DNA from: CBFDBF01 sp050293315
GTDB lineage: Bacteria > Pseudomonadota > Gammaproteobacteria > Chromatiales > Chromatiaceae
DNA: 40,589 nucleotides
NCBI GenBank assembly: GCA_050293315.1
Contig: JBNKMS010000025.1
Span: 1-40,589, forward strand
Direction: 5' to 3'
The notes under the pieces are model-generated. The model was given only the letters and a program-made list of their open reading frames with translations. It was not told the origin of the DNA and did not search any database. The stretch's first letter is position 1, and each line of letters begins with the position of its first letter. A program made the position numbers and the translations under genes. This document shows, piece after piece, positions 15,070-23,269 of this stretch.

Positions 15070-15741
15070 CTACTCACGCTCACCAGACATACCCAATAGA
15101 TAGAGCAGATTGACAAAGAGATTAAAAATCGAGATGTAGAGGCCATAGGTGGCGAAGATATAGTTGCGCTCTCCACCATGTATCATCTGGCTGGTCTGAA
15201 ACAGTATATAGGCGCTCATCAACAGAATGACACCGGCAGATATCGCCAGATGCAGGATAGGTATATTGACAAACAGGCTTATTCCGATTGCGGCGATCAT
15301 TACCATCATGCCGACAAAGACAAAGCCGCCCATAAAGCTGAAATCGTGGCGGGTAGTAAGGGCGTATCCCGAGAGTCCGAGAAAGACTATACCGGTACCT
15401 GCAAGGGCCATCGACACCACCTGCGGGCCGTTGGAGAGGGCCAGATATGCGTTAAGCAGAGAGCCGAGCCCAAACCCGAGAAGACCGGTTATCAGAAAGA
15501 TGACCCAGAGCCCGGAAGATGAGTGGGCGGTCCTTGGAAGCAGAAACATCCCCAATACCATGGCACCTACTACAGAGGCTACATAGGTCCAGATGGGTAG
15601 TTGCATGGCCATCGATACCAGGGCCATAACCGCGCTGAAGAGCAGCGTGGCAGATAGCAGCATATAGGTGTTTTTAATGACTTTATTGGTAGCAAATACC
15701 TGCTCTGGCGAGCGGATGACTGTAGCGTCAAAACGGTTCAT
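15070..15741 (-). CDS. yccA: Bax inhibitor-1/YccA family membrane protein
   Basis: A 223-residue inner-membrane protein with seven predicted helices. The N-terminal cytoplasmic stretch MNRFDATVIRSPEQVFATNKVIKNTY is typical of the gammaproteobacterial YccA group, and the C-terminal SAYILFQTSQMIHGGERNYIFATYGLYISIFNLFVNLL, cited here only in outline, contains the family's pH-sensor Asp/His region. E. coli YccA interacts with FtsH and SecY and protects jammed translocons. In eukaryotes the family handles Ca2+ leak. The ATG is at 15739-15741. It is leftward and convergent to serS across the REP-like region. Confidence 0.88.
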   Translation of the reverse strand: MNRFDATVIRSPEQVFATNKVIKNTYMLLSATLLFSAVMALVSMAMQLPIWTYVASVVGAMVLGMFLLPRTAHSSSGLWVIFLITGLLGFGLGSLLNAYLALSNGPQVVSMALAGTGIVFLGLSGYALTTRHDFSFMGGFVFVGMMVMIAAIGISLFVNIPILHLAISAGVILLMSAYILFQTSQMIHGGERNYIFATYGLYISIFNLFVNLLYLLGMSGERE

Positions 15742-15906
15742 CTTTAGACATCTCCGAAATTGTTAAACTGTACGGCCCTAAGACTGTACCATGATTTTTT
15801 GGTTCCACTGGATCTAGATATTGGGGGAGTGCAAGATAATTTCAACCCCATAGCAGGGTGGCATCGAGGGGACAAAATCTGTATCCTTCGCAACCTGAAA
15901 ACAGTT

Positions 15907-15996
15907 GGAGGGCTGGCAGAGCGGTTGAATGCACTGGTCTTGAAAACCAGCAGGGGTTCACGCCCCTCGTGAGTTCGAATCTCACGCCCTCCGCCA
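15907..15996 (+). tRNA. serT: tRNA-Ser (anticodon UGA)
   Basis: Acceptor GGAGGGC (15907-15913) pairs with GCCCTCC (15986-15992). The discriminator G and an encoded CCA (15994-15996) follow. The anticodon arm is CTGGT-CTTGAAA-ACCAG with TGA in the loop. A long class II variable arm follows, and the T arm GTGAG-TTCGAAT-CTCAC is perfect. Total length is 90 bases with CCA. Confidence 0.97.
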
Positions 15997-16000
15997 AATT

Positions 16001-16028
16001 AAAAAGGGCCCCATCAGGGGCCCTTTTT
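16001..16028. terminator. rho-independent terminator after tRNA-Ser
   Basis: AAAAAGGGCCCC (16001-16012), loop ATCA, GGGGCCCTTTTT (16017-16028): a 12-bp perfect stem ending in five T, beginning 5 bases after the tRNA CCA. It is symmetrical and could work in both directions. Confidence 0.95.
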
Positions 16029-16045
16029 GATTTGTTAGATGGCTA

Positions 16046-16171
16046 GATTCGAACTCACGAAATCAAAATAGTTGAGTTCGACAAGCGGCGTGAGCCGCGC
16101 AGAACGTCGCAGCGTAGCGGAGACGGCCCCGCAGGGGCGAGGGCCATAGGCCCGAGTAATCTCACGCCCTC
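16046..16171. repeat. fragments of the tRNA-Ser 3' end with GC hairpins (possible integration scar)
   Basis: GATTCGAACTCACGA (16046-16060) is an exact inverted copy of tRNA positions 15967-15981. AATCTCACGCCCTC (16158-16171) is an exact direct copy of 15978-15991, the T-arm/acceptor end. Between them are consecutive small hairpins: GCGGC-GTGA-GCCGC (16085-16098), CCCCGCAGGGG (16127-16137) and GGGCC-AT-AGGCCC (16141-16153). A tRNA 3' end repeated downstream is the form left by an integrase that targets tRNA genes. No integrase remains here. Confidence 0.55.
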
Positions 16172-16228
16172 AAATAGAGAAGAGACCCCTACTGGACAAT
16201 GCAGTCTTGATCAATAGTCCGCATTTTA

Positions 16229-16370
16229 ACGCAGAGAACGCAAAGCTTCCGCTCCCTGCTCACGCCCCTCGCCTACATCCCTGTAGGCGAAGGCGCAGAG
16301 GGCGCAAAGATTTCTCTAGTTTGATCCCAAAAAACTTTGCGTTCTTTGCGTCTTGGCGAACTTTGCGTTT
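16229..16370. repeat. inverted GCAAAG-type intergenic repeat
   Basis: ACGCAGAGAACGCAAAG (16229-16245) is matched in inverted orientation by CTTTGCGTTCTTTGCGT (16335-16351) with one mismatch, followed by GGCGAACTTTGCGTT. Inside is the hairpin CGCCTACatcccTGTAGGCG (about 16269-16288). Similar 'ACGCAAAGAACGCAAAG' repeats are dispersed in many bacterial genomes. The rest of the 16172-16454 gap shows no open frame of note. Confidence 0.6.
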
Positions 16371-16454
16371 ATTACTCTATGTCCGCTGATGTGAGAGAGT
16401 TAGGGTGGGGAGTAAAAAAGGGGGTAAAATTGGTGTTTTTCGCTACTTCCGGAT

Positions 16455-18509
16455 TCAAACACTATCAAACCGTTTGAAGGTAGTACTGAATTGCCCCCGC
16501 CCCTGAGTCATGCTGCGCAGTTCTGTGGTGTATCCAAGCATCCGGTCCAGTGCCACCTCGCAGTTTACAGTGGAGCTGTTGTGCCAACTCTCGGTCCCCA
16601 GTATGACGCCGTGGCGGCTCTGAATGTCTCCCAATACGGTGCCCAGATTCTCTTCCGGTACTACTATCTCGGCTGACATAATGGGGTGGAGTAGGGTGGG
16701 GCCGGCTTGCTCTATGGCCTGTCTGGTCGCCTTTGCACTTGCCGCCCGTAGGGCATCAGCACTGGAGGCGCGCCCGAATAGCTCTACCTGGGTGACCTTG
16801 ATTGTCAGGTCGCACAGGGGTGCACCCTCAAGCGGGCCGCTGGCTAGGACCATCTGGATTCCTTCCTCAATGCCATCTCTCTGCAGGGCTGTCAGGGTGT
16901 GCCCTTCCGGTGCTATCTCAGGTTCAATAACCATCTCAATCCCGGACTCCCTTTGGTTGGCACCGACGGAGATAGTAATCCCGGCCTTCATCTCCGCACT
17001 CTTTTCCTCCGGATCTGGTGGTGGTTGAAATAGCACGCTGACCTTGGCCTCTCCGCTGATGCTCTCGCGCAGGGCTACGGCAGGTCTGCCACTACGTACC
17101 TTGAGTCCGAACTCACGCTCCAGCCGCTCCAGAATAATCTGCAGGTGGAGCTCACCCATACCGCTCAGTAGCGTCTGCCCGGTCTCCCGGTCCTCCTGTA
17201 GTCGCAGGGTCGGGTCCTCCTGCTGTAGCTTGTCCAGGACCTCCATAAACTTCTCTTCATCCTCTCCGGATGCAGGTTCAACCGCGAGACTTATCACCGG
17301 ATCGTTGCTCTTGATCCGCTCCAGTGCCAATAGATGTTTGGGGTCGCAGATGGTATCCCCGGTAGTGACATGGCGGAGGCCGGCCAGGAGGACAATCTGT
17401 CCGGCAACCGCCTGCTCCAGTTTGCTTTTATGGTTGGCATCCAGGTCGAATATTCTGGCCACGCTCTCTTCTATGGTCTTGCCATCCGGTTGCATTACTG
17501 CGATGTGCTCACCTGCGTGTAGCCGATTACGGTAGATGCGGGCGAAGACATGGCGGCGCCCCTCCCATAGCTGTACCTTGAAGGCGAGTGCGACCAGGGG
17601 GGCGTCATCGGCTATGGATACCAACTCTTCACTACCATCCTCCAGTGTGGCGATGGCTGGAGGGCGATCCATGGGGGAGGGGAGTAGTCGCGTGATACCG
17701 TCAAGCAGCGGTTGCACGCCGAGATTACGCAGGGCAGAGCCGCAAAAGCAGGGGTGGATCTTGCCCTGCAGCGTGGCCTGACGTAGCGCCCTCCATAGCG
17801 CCTCACTCTCCGGCTCTTCTCCCTCCAGTACCAGATCGGCGAGTGACTCATCTGCCTCTGCGACAGCCATCAGTAGTGCCTCACGCAGCGCTGCAACCGA
17901 CTCCCAGGTGGCATCATCACATGGGTTCTGTTGTACGATCTCTCCGTGTTCGCCTTCAAAGGTGATCACGGTTTTATCGATCAGATGGATAACCGCCTGC
18001 TGTCCCTGCAGCGGTAGAGTCATCGCTACCGGTTCCGCCCCCAGACGTTTACGCATGCTCTCCATGGCGTGTGCATAATCGGCCCCGGGACGATCCATCT
18101 TGTTGATAAAAAAGATGCACGGTAGCGCAAGTCGGTCTCGCTCTCTCCACACTGTCTCGGTCTGCGGTTCCACTCCGCGCACACCATCCAGGACGATTAC
18201 ACAACTATCCAGTACCCGCATGGAGCGCTCGACCTCTATGCTGAAATCCACATGGCCAGGGGTGTCGATTATTTGAATCTGGTGATCATTCCAGTTGGCG
18301 CGTGTTACCGCTGAGGTGATAGTGATCCCGTGGTTCTGCTCTTCGGCCATATAATCCATATGGGCTGCACCATCATGTACCTCGCCGATCTTGTAGGATG
18401 CCCCGGTGTAGAAGAGGATGCGCTCGGTAAGGGTGGTCTTGCCCGCATCTACATGGGCGGCAATGCCGATGTTACGGGTATGTTGCAGATCTATTTTTGA
18501 CTTCACCAT
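16455..18509 (-). CDS. fusA: divergent elongation factor G paralogue (EF-G2-like translational GTPase)
   Basis: A 684-residue protein if started at ATG 18507-18509; an upstream TTG would overlap yceF. The GTPase domain is intact: AHVDAGKTT (G1), HGITI instead of the usual RGITI (G2), DTPGHVDF (G3), NKMD (G4) and CGSAL (G5). Domain III (MGELHLQI) and the C-terminal LRSMTQGRGQFSTTF are also EF-G-like. Two strong domain IV features of canonical EF-G, the GGRGQYGHV strand and the tip loop SYHDVDSS, are absent, replaced by unrelated sequence. It is not in a str operon (no rpsL, rpsG or tufA nearby). It is therefore likely a second EF-G, perhaps specialised for recycling or stress, rather than the main translocase. 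It is coupled to yceF (4-bp gap). Confidence 0.8.
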   Translation of the reverse strand: MVKSKIDLQHTRNIGIAAHVDAGKTTLTERILFYTGASYKIGEVHDGAAHMDYMAEEQNHGITITSAVTRANWNDHQIQIIDTPGHVDFSIEVERSMRVLDSCVIVLDGVRGVEPQTETVWRERDRLALPCIFFINKMDRPGADYAHAMESMRKRLGAEPVAMTLPLQGQQAVIHLIDKTVITFEGEHGEIVQQNPCDDATWESVAALREALLMAVAEADESLADLVLEGEEPESEALWRALRQATLQGKIHPCFCGSALRNLGVQPLLDGITRLLPSPMDRPPAIATLEDGSEELVSIADDAPLVALAFKVQLWEGRRHVFARIYRNRLHAGEHIAVMQPDGKTIEESVARIFDLDANHKSKLEQAVAGQIVLLAGLRHVTTGDTICDPKHLLALERIKSNDPVISLAVEPASGEDEEKFMEVLDKLQQEDPTLRLQEDRETGQTLLSGMGELHLQIILERLEREFGLKVRSGRPAVALRESISGEAKVSVLFQPPPDPEEKSAEMKAGITISVGANQRESGIEMVIEPEIAPEGHTLTALQRDGIEEGIQMVLASGPLEGAPLCDLTIKVTQVELFGRASSADALRAASAKATRQAIEQAGPTLLHPIMSAEIVVPEENLGTVLGDIQSRHGVILGTESWHNSSTVNCEVALDRMLGYTTELRSMTQGRGQFSTTFKRFDSV

Positions 18510-18513
18510 CGGC

Positions 18514-19113
18514 TTAAGGAACGGCAACCCCCTCCCTCTGCAGCATGGTGACCAATTGGATCAACGGCAATCCTATAAGCGCATTGGGGTCAGCTCCCTC
18601 TAGTCTCTCAAACAGGGAGATACCCAGGCCCTCTGATTTGAAGCTACCGGCACAGTTGTATGGCTCCTCGGCGTCTAGATAGCGCTCTATCTGTTCTTGG
18701 GTCAACTCTCGAAAGTGGACTGTAAATGGCTCACATACGACCTGGGCGCGATTGGTGGCGCTATTCAGTAGACATAATCCGGTAAGAAACAGTACCTGTT
18801 TGCCCGATGCCCGCTGTAGCTGCTGTATGGCATTTTCGCGGTTTCCAGGTTTGCCTATGATCTGGTCACCAATACAGGCCACCTGATCCGAGCCGATTAC
18901 CATGGCCTGTGGGTGGTTTATGGCCACCGCCTCAGCCTTGGCAAGGGCCAGACGTTTTACCAGGTGTGGAGGACTCTCATCCGGCAGAGGGGACTCATCA
19001 ATATCCGGCGCTGCCGTTGAGAATGGCAGCCGCAGGCGGCGTAACAGCTCCTGGCGAAAGGGTGAGGTAGATCCAAGGACGATGGTTGGCTGTTGTCTAT
19101 CTGTCTGATTCAT
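18514..19113 (-). CDS. yceF: Maf-type nucleotide pyrophosphatase, YceF subgroup
   Basis: A 199-residue cytoplasmic enzyme of the Maf/HAM1 superfamily that hydrolyses non-canonical nucleotides. The YceF subgroup prefers m7GTP. Family signatures are LGSTSPFRQELL at the N terminus, GSDQVACIGDQIIGKPG, and YNCAGSFKSEGLG, whose CAGS-KSEG form is that of YceF rather than the dTTP/UTP-acting YhdE. It lies just upstream of the EF-G paralogue. In E. coli yceF is divergent from yceD-rpmF-plsX; here oadGAB separates them, which suggests an insertion into an ancestral arrangement. Confidence 0.9.
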   Translation of the reverse strand: MNQTDRQQPTIVLGSTSPFRQELLRRLRLPFSTAAPDIDESPLPDESPPHLVKRLALAKAEAVAINHPQAMVIGSDQVACIGDQIIGKPGNRENAIQQLQRASGKQVLFLTGLCLLNSATNRAQVVCEPFTVHFRELTQEQIERYLDAEEPYNCAGSFKSEGLGISLFERLEGADPNALIGLPLIQLVTMLQREGVAVP

Positions 19114-19190
19114 GCGCTATTGCTAGATATTTTTATATGCCCGAAGTGTAACAGAAACAAGTGACTAACTTTGTTAATTGTGGTTTTTTC

Positions 19191-19219
19191 TTGACAAGCA
19201 GTGGTAATTCTCATAAAAA
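19191..19219 (+). promoter_or_regulatory. candidate sigma-70 promoter for oadGAB
   Basis: TTGACA (19191-19196), 17-base spacer, TAAAAA (19214-19219). The -35 is perfect and the -10 weak. It lies about 190 bp before oadG, in the 295-bp gap between the divergent yceF and oadG. The rest of the gap shows no gene. Confidence 0.45.
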
Positions 19220-19408
19220 GTGGAAGATCCCTGATCGATTCATGATTTGGCACTTGGCGGCCGAAGCGAGCTTGTTCTGCGTTTTGCATCCTGGTTCTAG
19301 TTAACTGTTACCAAGATTCGAAACTATGTCTGGAGCATTTCGCCGCGTTCTCTGCGCAATCGCGGATATATCAGCGGTCTTTTTGAATGAAATATCGGGG
19401 AAAGCTAG

Positions 19409-19657
19409 ATGAGTGTTACCGAACTGCTGCTGTCTGGGGTCGACCTGATGCTCTTGGGGATGGGTATCGTATTCCTCTTTCTGGCAATTCTGGTGTTGGC
19501 TATGAACAGCATGTCATGGTTGGCGCAAAAGATAGAGGTAGCAGAACCAGCAGTGGAGTTTATCTCCTCTACAACAACGTCTGCAAAGAGAGACAGCGGC
19601 AACGATGAACTCATTGCCGTAGTTACGGCAGCCATCAAGCGTTATCGCGCAAAATAG
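19409..19657 (+). CDS. oadG: oxaloacetate decarboxylase gamma subunit
   Basis: The 82-residue small subunit of the Na+-pumping decarboxylase. One N-terminal transmembrane helix (about 8-32, LMLLGMGIVFLFLAILVLAM) carries the family's GMGIVFLFL motif. The soluble C-terminal tail ends with the conserved DELIAVVTAAIKRYR. In known complexes the tail holds Zn2+ and binds the carboxyltransferase domain of OadA. RBS GGGGAAAG precedes the ATG. First gene of oadG-oadA-oadB. Confidence 0.92.
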   Translation: MSVTELLLSGVDLMLLGMGIVFLFLAILVLAMNSMSWLAQKIEVAEPAVEFISSTTTSAKRDSGNDELIAVVTAAIKRYRAK

Positions 19658-19702
19658 TGCCCGATCAGATTACATATACTGACTTAATTTAAAGAAGAAT
19701 AT

Positions 19703-21478
19703 ATGAGTGTAAAGAAACCATTAGGTATCACCGAGTTGGTCCTGCGTGACGGTCACCAATCTCTCCTCGCTACCCGCATGCGAATTGAGGACATGCTCCC
19801 TATCGCCAGCAAGCTGGATCAGGTTGGATTTTGGTCACTGGAGACCTGGGGAGGGGCGACCTTTGACTCCTGTATCCGCTATCTTGGAGAGGACCCGTGG
19901 GAGCGGATGCGACGACTCAAAGAGGCGATGCCTAATACTCCGCAGCAGATGCTGTTTCGGGCTCAGAATATTCTCGGCTATCGCCACTATGCCGATGATG
20001 TGGTGACAGCATTCGTAGAGCGTGCTGCAGCTAATGGTGTCGATGTATTCCGTATCTTTGATGCAATGAACGACATCCGCAACATGGAGACAGCGGTCAA
20101 GGCGACCTTGGCTGTGGATAAACATGCCCAGGGCTCCATGTCCTATACTGTCAGCCCGGTGCATAACATCGACTACTGGCTGACGATGGCGCGCCAGCTG
20201 GAGGAGATGGGATGCCACTCTATCTGCATCAAGGATATGGCTGGTCTGCTTCGCCCTTATGTCGGTTTTGAACTGGTCAGCCGTCTGAAAGAGACCGTCT
20301 CGATTCCTATAGCCCTGCAGAGTCATGCCACTACCGGCATGAGTACCGCCACCAATATTAAGGTGACCGAGGCCGGCATAGATATGCTGGATACATCTAT
20401 CTCATCCATGAGTATGACCTACGGACACTCTGCTACTGAGTCGGTCGTGGCAATCCTACAGGGTACCGATAGAGATACCGGCCTAAATCTGCAGCTACTG
20501 GAGGAGATCTCCGCCTATTTCCGTGAGGTGCGCAAGAAATACGCAAAATTCGAGGGCTCCCTCAAGGGGGTAGATTCCCGCATCCTGGTGGCCCAGGTAC
20601 CAGGTGGCATGCTTACCAACATGGAGAACCAGCTACGCGAGCAGGGTGCCAGCGATAGACTGAATGAGGTGCTTACAGAGATCCCCAAAGTGCGTGAAGA
20701 GCTGGGATATATCCCGCTGGTCACACCGACCTCACAGATCGTCGGGACCCAGGCAGTGCTGAACGTACTGACCGGTGAGCGTTATAAGTCCATCAGCAAA
20801 GAGACCCAGGGGGTCCTTAAGGGTGAGTATGGTGCTACCCCCGCACCGGTCGACAGTGAACTGCAGCAAAAGGTGCTGGAGACAGGGGAGGAGTGTATTA
20901 CCTGCCGTCCCGCCGATCTGCTCTCACCGGAGATGGACAAGTTGAGCCAGGAGTTTGAGACCCTGGTCAAGGAGAAGGGGCTGCAGGTGGCCGAAAATGA
21001 GATTGATGACGTGCTTACCTATGCGCTTTTTCCTCAGATCGGACTTAAATTTTTGCAGAACCGGAATAATCCTGACGCCTTTGAGCCGGCACCAGGCACA
21101 GAACCTGAGCCAGATAAGCCTGCAACCACAACGGCCAGTAGCGGCGGGGCCGAGTCTTACCACATCGTAGTAAACGGTAAAGGCTACGATGTAACAGTGA
21201 CTGCTGGTGGCGCGGTAAGTAGTGTGGCCCCAGCGGCGACCACACCAGGCGCTGTCGCTGATGGCGAGGTGCTGGCGGCGCCGCTCTCTGGCAATATCTT
21301 CAAGATCAACGTGAAAGAGGGAGATAAAGTGGTCGCGGGAGATGTGGTGATGACCCTGGAGGCGATGAAAATGGAGACCGAGGTGCGGGCCACGGCTGAC
21401 AGCACTATTATCTCTATCGCGGTCAAAGAGGGGGACACTGTACAGGTCGGTGATCCCCTGCTGATTCTGGGATCCTAA
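19703..21478 (+). CDS. oadA: oxaloacetate decarboxylase alpha subunit (biotin protein)
   Basis: The 591-residue cytoplasmic subunit transfers the carboxyl group of oxaloacetate to biotin. The carboxyltransferase TIM barrel (about 5-300) shows LRDGHQSLLATRMR, WGGATFDSC, FDAMNDIRN with CIKDMAG, and the metal ligands LQSHATTGMS. A conserved carboxylase middle domain follows. After a flexible TTTASSGG/Ala-Pro linker, the C-terminal biotinyl domain carries EAMKMETE with the biotin acceptor K556. It lies between oadG (45 bp before) and oadB (2 bp after). Pyruvate carboxylase subunit B is similar, but the oadG and oadB neighbours decide for the decarboxylase. Confidence 0.96.
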   Translation: MSVKKPLGITELVLRDGHQSLLATRMRIEDMLPIASKLDQVGFWSLETWGGATFDSCIRYLGEDPWERMRRLKEAMPNTPQQMLFRAQNILGYRHYADDVVTAFVERAAANGVDVFRIFDAMNDIRNMETAVKATLAVDKHAQGSMSYTVSPVHNIDYWLTMARQLEEMGCHSICIKDMAGLLRPYVGFELVSRLKETVSIPIALQSHATTGMSTATNIKVTEAGIDMLDTSISSMSMTYGHSATESVVAILQGTDRDTGLNLQLLEEISAYFREVRKKYAKFEGSLKGVDSRILVAQVPGGMLTNMENQLREQGASDRLNEVLTEIPKVREELGYIPLVTPTSQIVGTQAVLNVLTGERYKSISKETQGVLKGEYGATPAPVDSELQQKVLETGEECITCRPADLLSPEMDKLSQEFETLVKEKGLQVAENEIDDVLTYALFPQIGLKFLQNRNNPDAFEPAPGTEPEPDKPATTTASSGGAESYHIVVNGKGYDVTVTAGGAVSSVAPAATTPGAVADGEVLAAPLSGNIFKINVKEGDKVVAGDVVMTLEAMKMETEVRATADSTIISIAVKEGDTVQVGDPLLILGS

Positions 21479-21480
21479 TT

Positions 21481-22620
21481 ATGCAAGGCGGGATTGCAGC
21501 ACTGTGGCAATTCACGGGGATTGCCAGCCTGGAGTGGGGACAGGCCCTGATGATGGGGGTTGGTGCCCTCCTGATATTTCTGGCCATCAACAAGAAGTTT
21601 GAGCCTCTGTTGTTGTTGCCTATCGGTTTTGGCGCCATCCTCAGTAATATTCCGGTTGCCGGGATTGCTGGGCCGGAGGGGCTGCTGGGCTATATCTATC
21701 ACGTTGGTATCGAGACGGGTGTATTCCCACTACTGATATTCATGGGTGTCGGTGCATTGACCGATTTTAGCGCCCTCATCGCGATGCCCAAGACCCTGTT
21801 TCTGGGGGCGGCCGCCCAGTTTGGTATCTTCGCGACTCTACTTGGAGCGCTTAGTCTCAACTTCTTTCCTGGATTTCATTTTACCTTGGCAGATGCATCG
21901 GCCATCGCCATTATTGGTGGGGCGGATGGACCGACCGCTATCTTTTTGGCATCGCGTCTGTCGCCAGAGCTGCTTGGGGCCATCGCGGTTGCAGCATACT
22001 CCTACATGGCGCTGGTGCCGATTATCCAGCCACCTATTATGCGGGCACTGACAACGCACAAAGAGCGAGCAATCGAGATGCAGCAGCTGCGCCACGTCAG
22101 CAAGCTGGAGAAGATCCTCTTTCCGTTTACAGTTCTGCTCTTGACCATCCTCTTCCTGCCATCGGCGGCACCGCTTATCGGTATGCTGATGTTTGGAAAT
22201 ATCCTGCGTGAATCCGGTGTGGTAGAGCGGCTCAATCATGCAGCCCAAAACGAGATCATCAATATTGTCACCATCTTTCTCGGCCTGGCAGTCGGCTCAA
22301 AGCTATCGGCAGACAGGTTCTTGACCCTGGAAACCCTCGGTATCCTCGCGCTGGGGGCCCTGGCCTTCTGTATCGGTACAGCGGCCGGTGTCCTTATGGG
22401 CAAGGTGATGTGCCGTTTGAGCGGCGGCAAGATCAACCCCCTGATCGGGGCCGCCGGTGTATCGGCAGTACCGATGGCGGCGCGTGTAGTCAATAAGGTG
22501 GGGCTGGAGACCGATCACCACAACTTCCTGCTGATGCATGCGATGGGGCCAAATGTGGCCGGGGTAATCGGCTCTGCTGTGGCTGCCGGGGTACTGTTGG
22601 CCATGGTTGGTGGACAGTAG
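21481..22620 (+). CDS. oadB: oxaloacetate decarboxylase beta subunit (Na+ pump)
   Basis: A 379-residue polytopic membrane protein that decarboxylates carboxybiotin and uses the energy to export Na+. Family motifs are FAILSNIPVAG-like region I, the catalytic loop IIGGADGPTAIF with the essential Asp, YSYMALVPIIQPP, and C-terminal AAGVSAVPMAARVVNKVG followed by NFLLMHAMGPNVAGVIGSA. The start is two bases after the oadA stop. It makes pyruvate from oxaloacetate with formation of a sodium gradient, or runs in reverse. It is the last gene of the unit. Confidence 0.96.
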   Translation: MQGGIAALWQFTGIASLEWGQALMMGVGALLIFLAINKKFEPLLLLPIGFGAILSNIPVAGIAGPEGLLGYIYHVGIETGVFPLLIFMGVGALTDFSALIAMPKTLFLGAAAQFGIFATLLGALSLNFFPGFHFTLADASAIAIIGGADGPTAIFLASRLSPELLGAIAVAAYSYMALVPIIQPPIMRALTTHKERAIEMQQLRHVSKLEKILFPFTVLLLTILFLPSAAPLIGMLMFGNILRESGVVERLNHAAQNEIINIVTIFLGLAVGSKLSADRFLTLETLGILALGALAFCIGTAAGVLMGKVMCRLSGGKINPLIGAAGVSAVPMAARVVNKVGLETDHHNFLLMHAMGPNVAGVIGSAVAAGVLLAMVGGQ

Positions 22621-22646
22621 TAGGGCCGCAACAAGCGCCTGTTTTT

Positions 22647-22676
22647 TTGACAAAAAAGCGATCTACGTACTATCAT
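22647..22676 (+). promoter_or_regulatory. promoter directly in front of yceD
   Basis: TTGACA (22647-22652), 18-base spacer, TATCAT (22671-22676). Transcription should start near 22683, only about 3 bases before the yceD ATG at 22686. This predicts a leaderless or nearly leaderless mRNA. Confidence 0.6.
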
Positions 22677-22685
22677 TGCGCGGTT

Positions 22686-23219
22686 ATGTCACCACCCAAG
22701 CCTGTATTTTTGGATCTGCGGCACTATGCAGATATTGGCAAACGGGTTTCCGGTTCTGTTCAGCTGACTGAACTACCGCGACTGGCAGAGGTGTTGGAAG
22801 AGGGTGGTAGCGCGGAGTTTGAGTTGCATTTTACCCGGGGTGAAAACAGACGGGTACTTATCAATGGATGGATAAAAGCAGAGTTGGAGTTACAGTGCCA
22901 GCGCTGCCTGAGTGCGGTCACCATTCCAGTGGATAGAGAGATACGGCTGGTTGTGGTGGAGGGGTTAGACGAGGCGGAACAGCTGCCGGTAGAGGTCGAT
23001 CCGTTACTGATCGATGTGGAGACAAGGATACGTCTGAATGATCTGCTGGAGGATGAGTTACTGCTCGCTCTTCCACAGGTCGCGATGCACGCTTATGGCG
23101 AGTGTACGTTAGCGATTGAGCCAATAGCAGCTGCAGAGTCGAAGAGGGTAGATGAGGAGGCAGCTGAGAGCAGCAACAGTTTCGCCAAACTGGCTGAGTT
23201 AAAGCAGAAGAAGCCCTGA
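22686..23219 (+). CDS. yceD: YceD / DUF177, 23S rRNA accumulation protein
   Basis: A 177-residue cytoplasmic protein needed for normal 23S rRNA levels in studied bacteria. The start MSPPKPVFLDLR is chosen because a longer frame from 22647 would begin on the TTG of the promoter -35. The conserved Cys pair LQCQRCL (near residue 78) and the C-terminal SNSFAKLAELKQKK match the family, as does the position directly before rpmF. No Shine-Dalgarno is visible before the ATG, consistent with the promoter lying only a few bases upstream. The rpmF gene follows after 50 bp. Confidence 0.9.
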   Translation: MSPPKPVFLDLRHYADIGKRVSGSVQLTELPRLAEVLEEGGSAEFELHFTRGENRRVLINGWIKAELELQCQRCLSAVTIPVDREIRLVVVEGLDEAEQLPVEVDPLLIDVETRIRLNDLLEDELLLALPQVAMHAYGECTLAIEPIAAAESKRVDEEAAESSNSFAKLAELKQKKP

Positions 23220-23269
23220 TATAATTCAGTGATTTCTAAATTACAGATTTGATTGTAGGAGTTAGTACC

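Noticed and set aside
16207..16389. Short rightward frame within the GCAAAG repeat
   Set aside because: It consists of repeat DNA, has no RBS and encodes a low-complexity, Arg- and Phe-rich sequence without family resemblance.
18507..18527. TTG start of the EF-G gene at 18527
   Set aside because: It would overlap the yceF end and add MPFLKP, which has no counterpart in EF-G; ATG at 18509 fits the family and a coupled start.
22647..22685. Longer start of yceD (TTG at 22647)
   Set aside because: The TTG is the first triplet of a consensus -35 box, there is no RBS, and family members start near the MSPPKP position.
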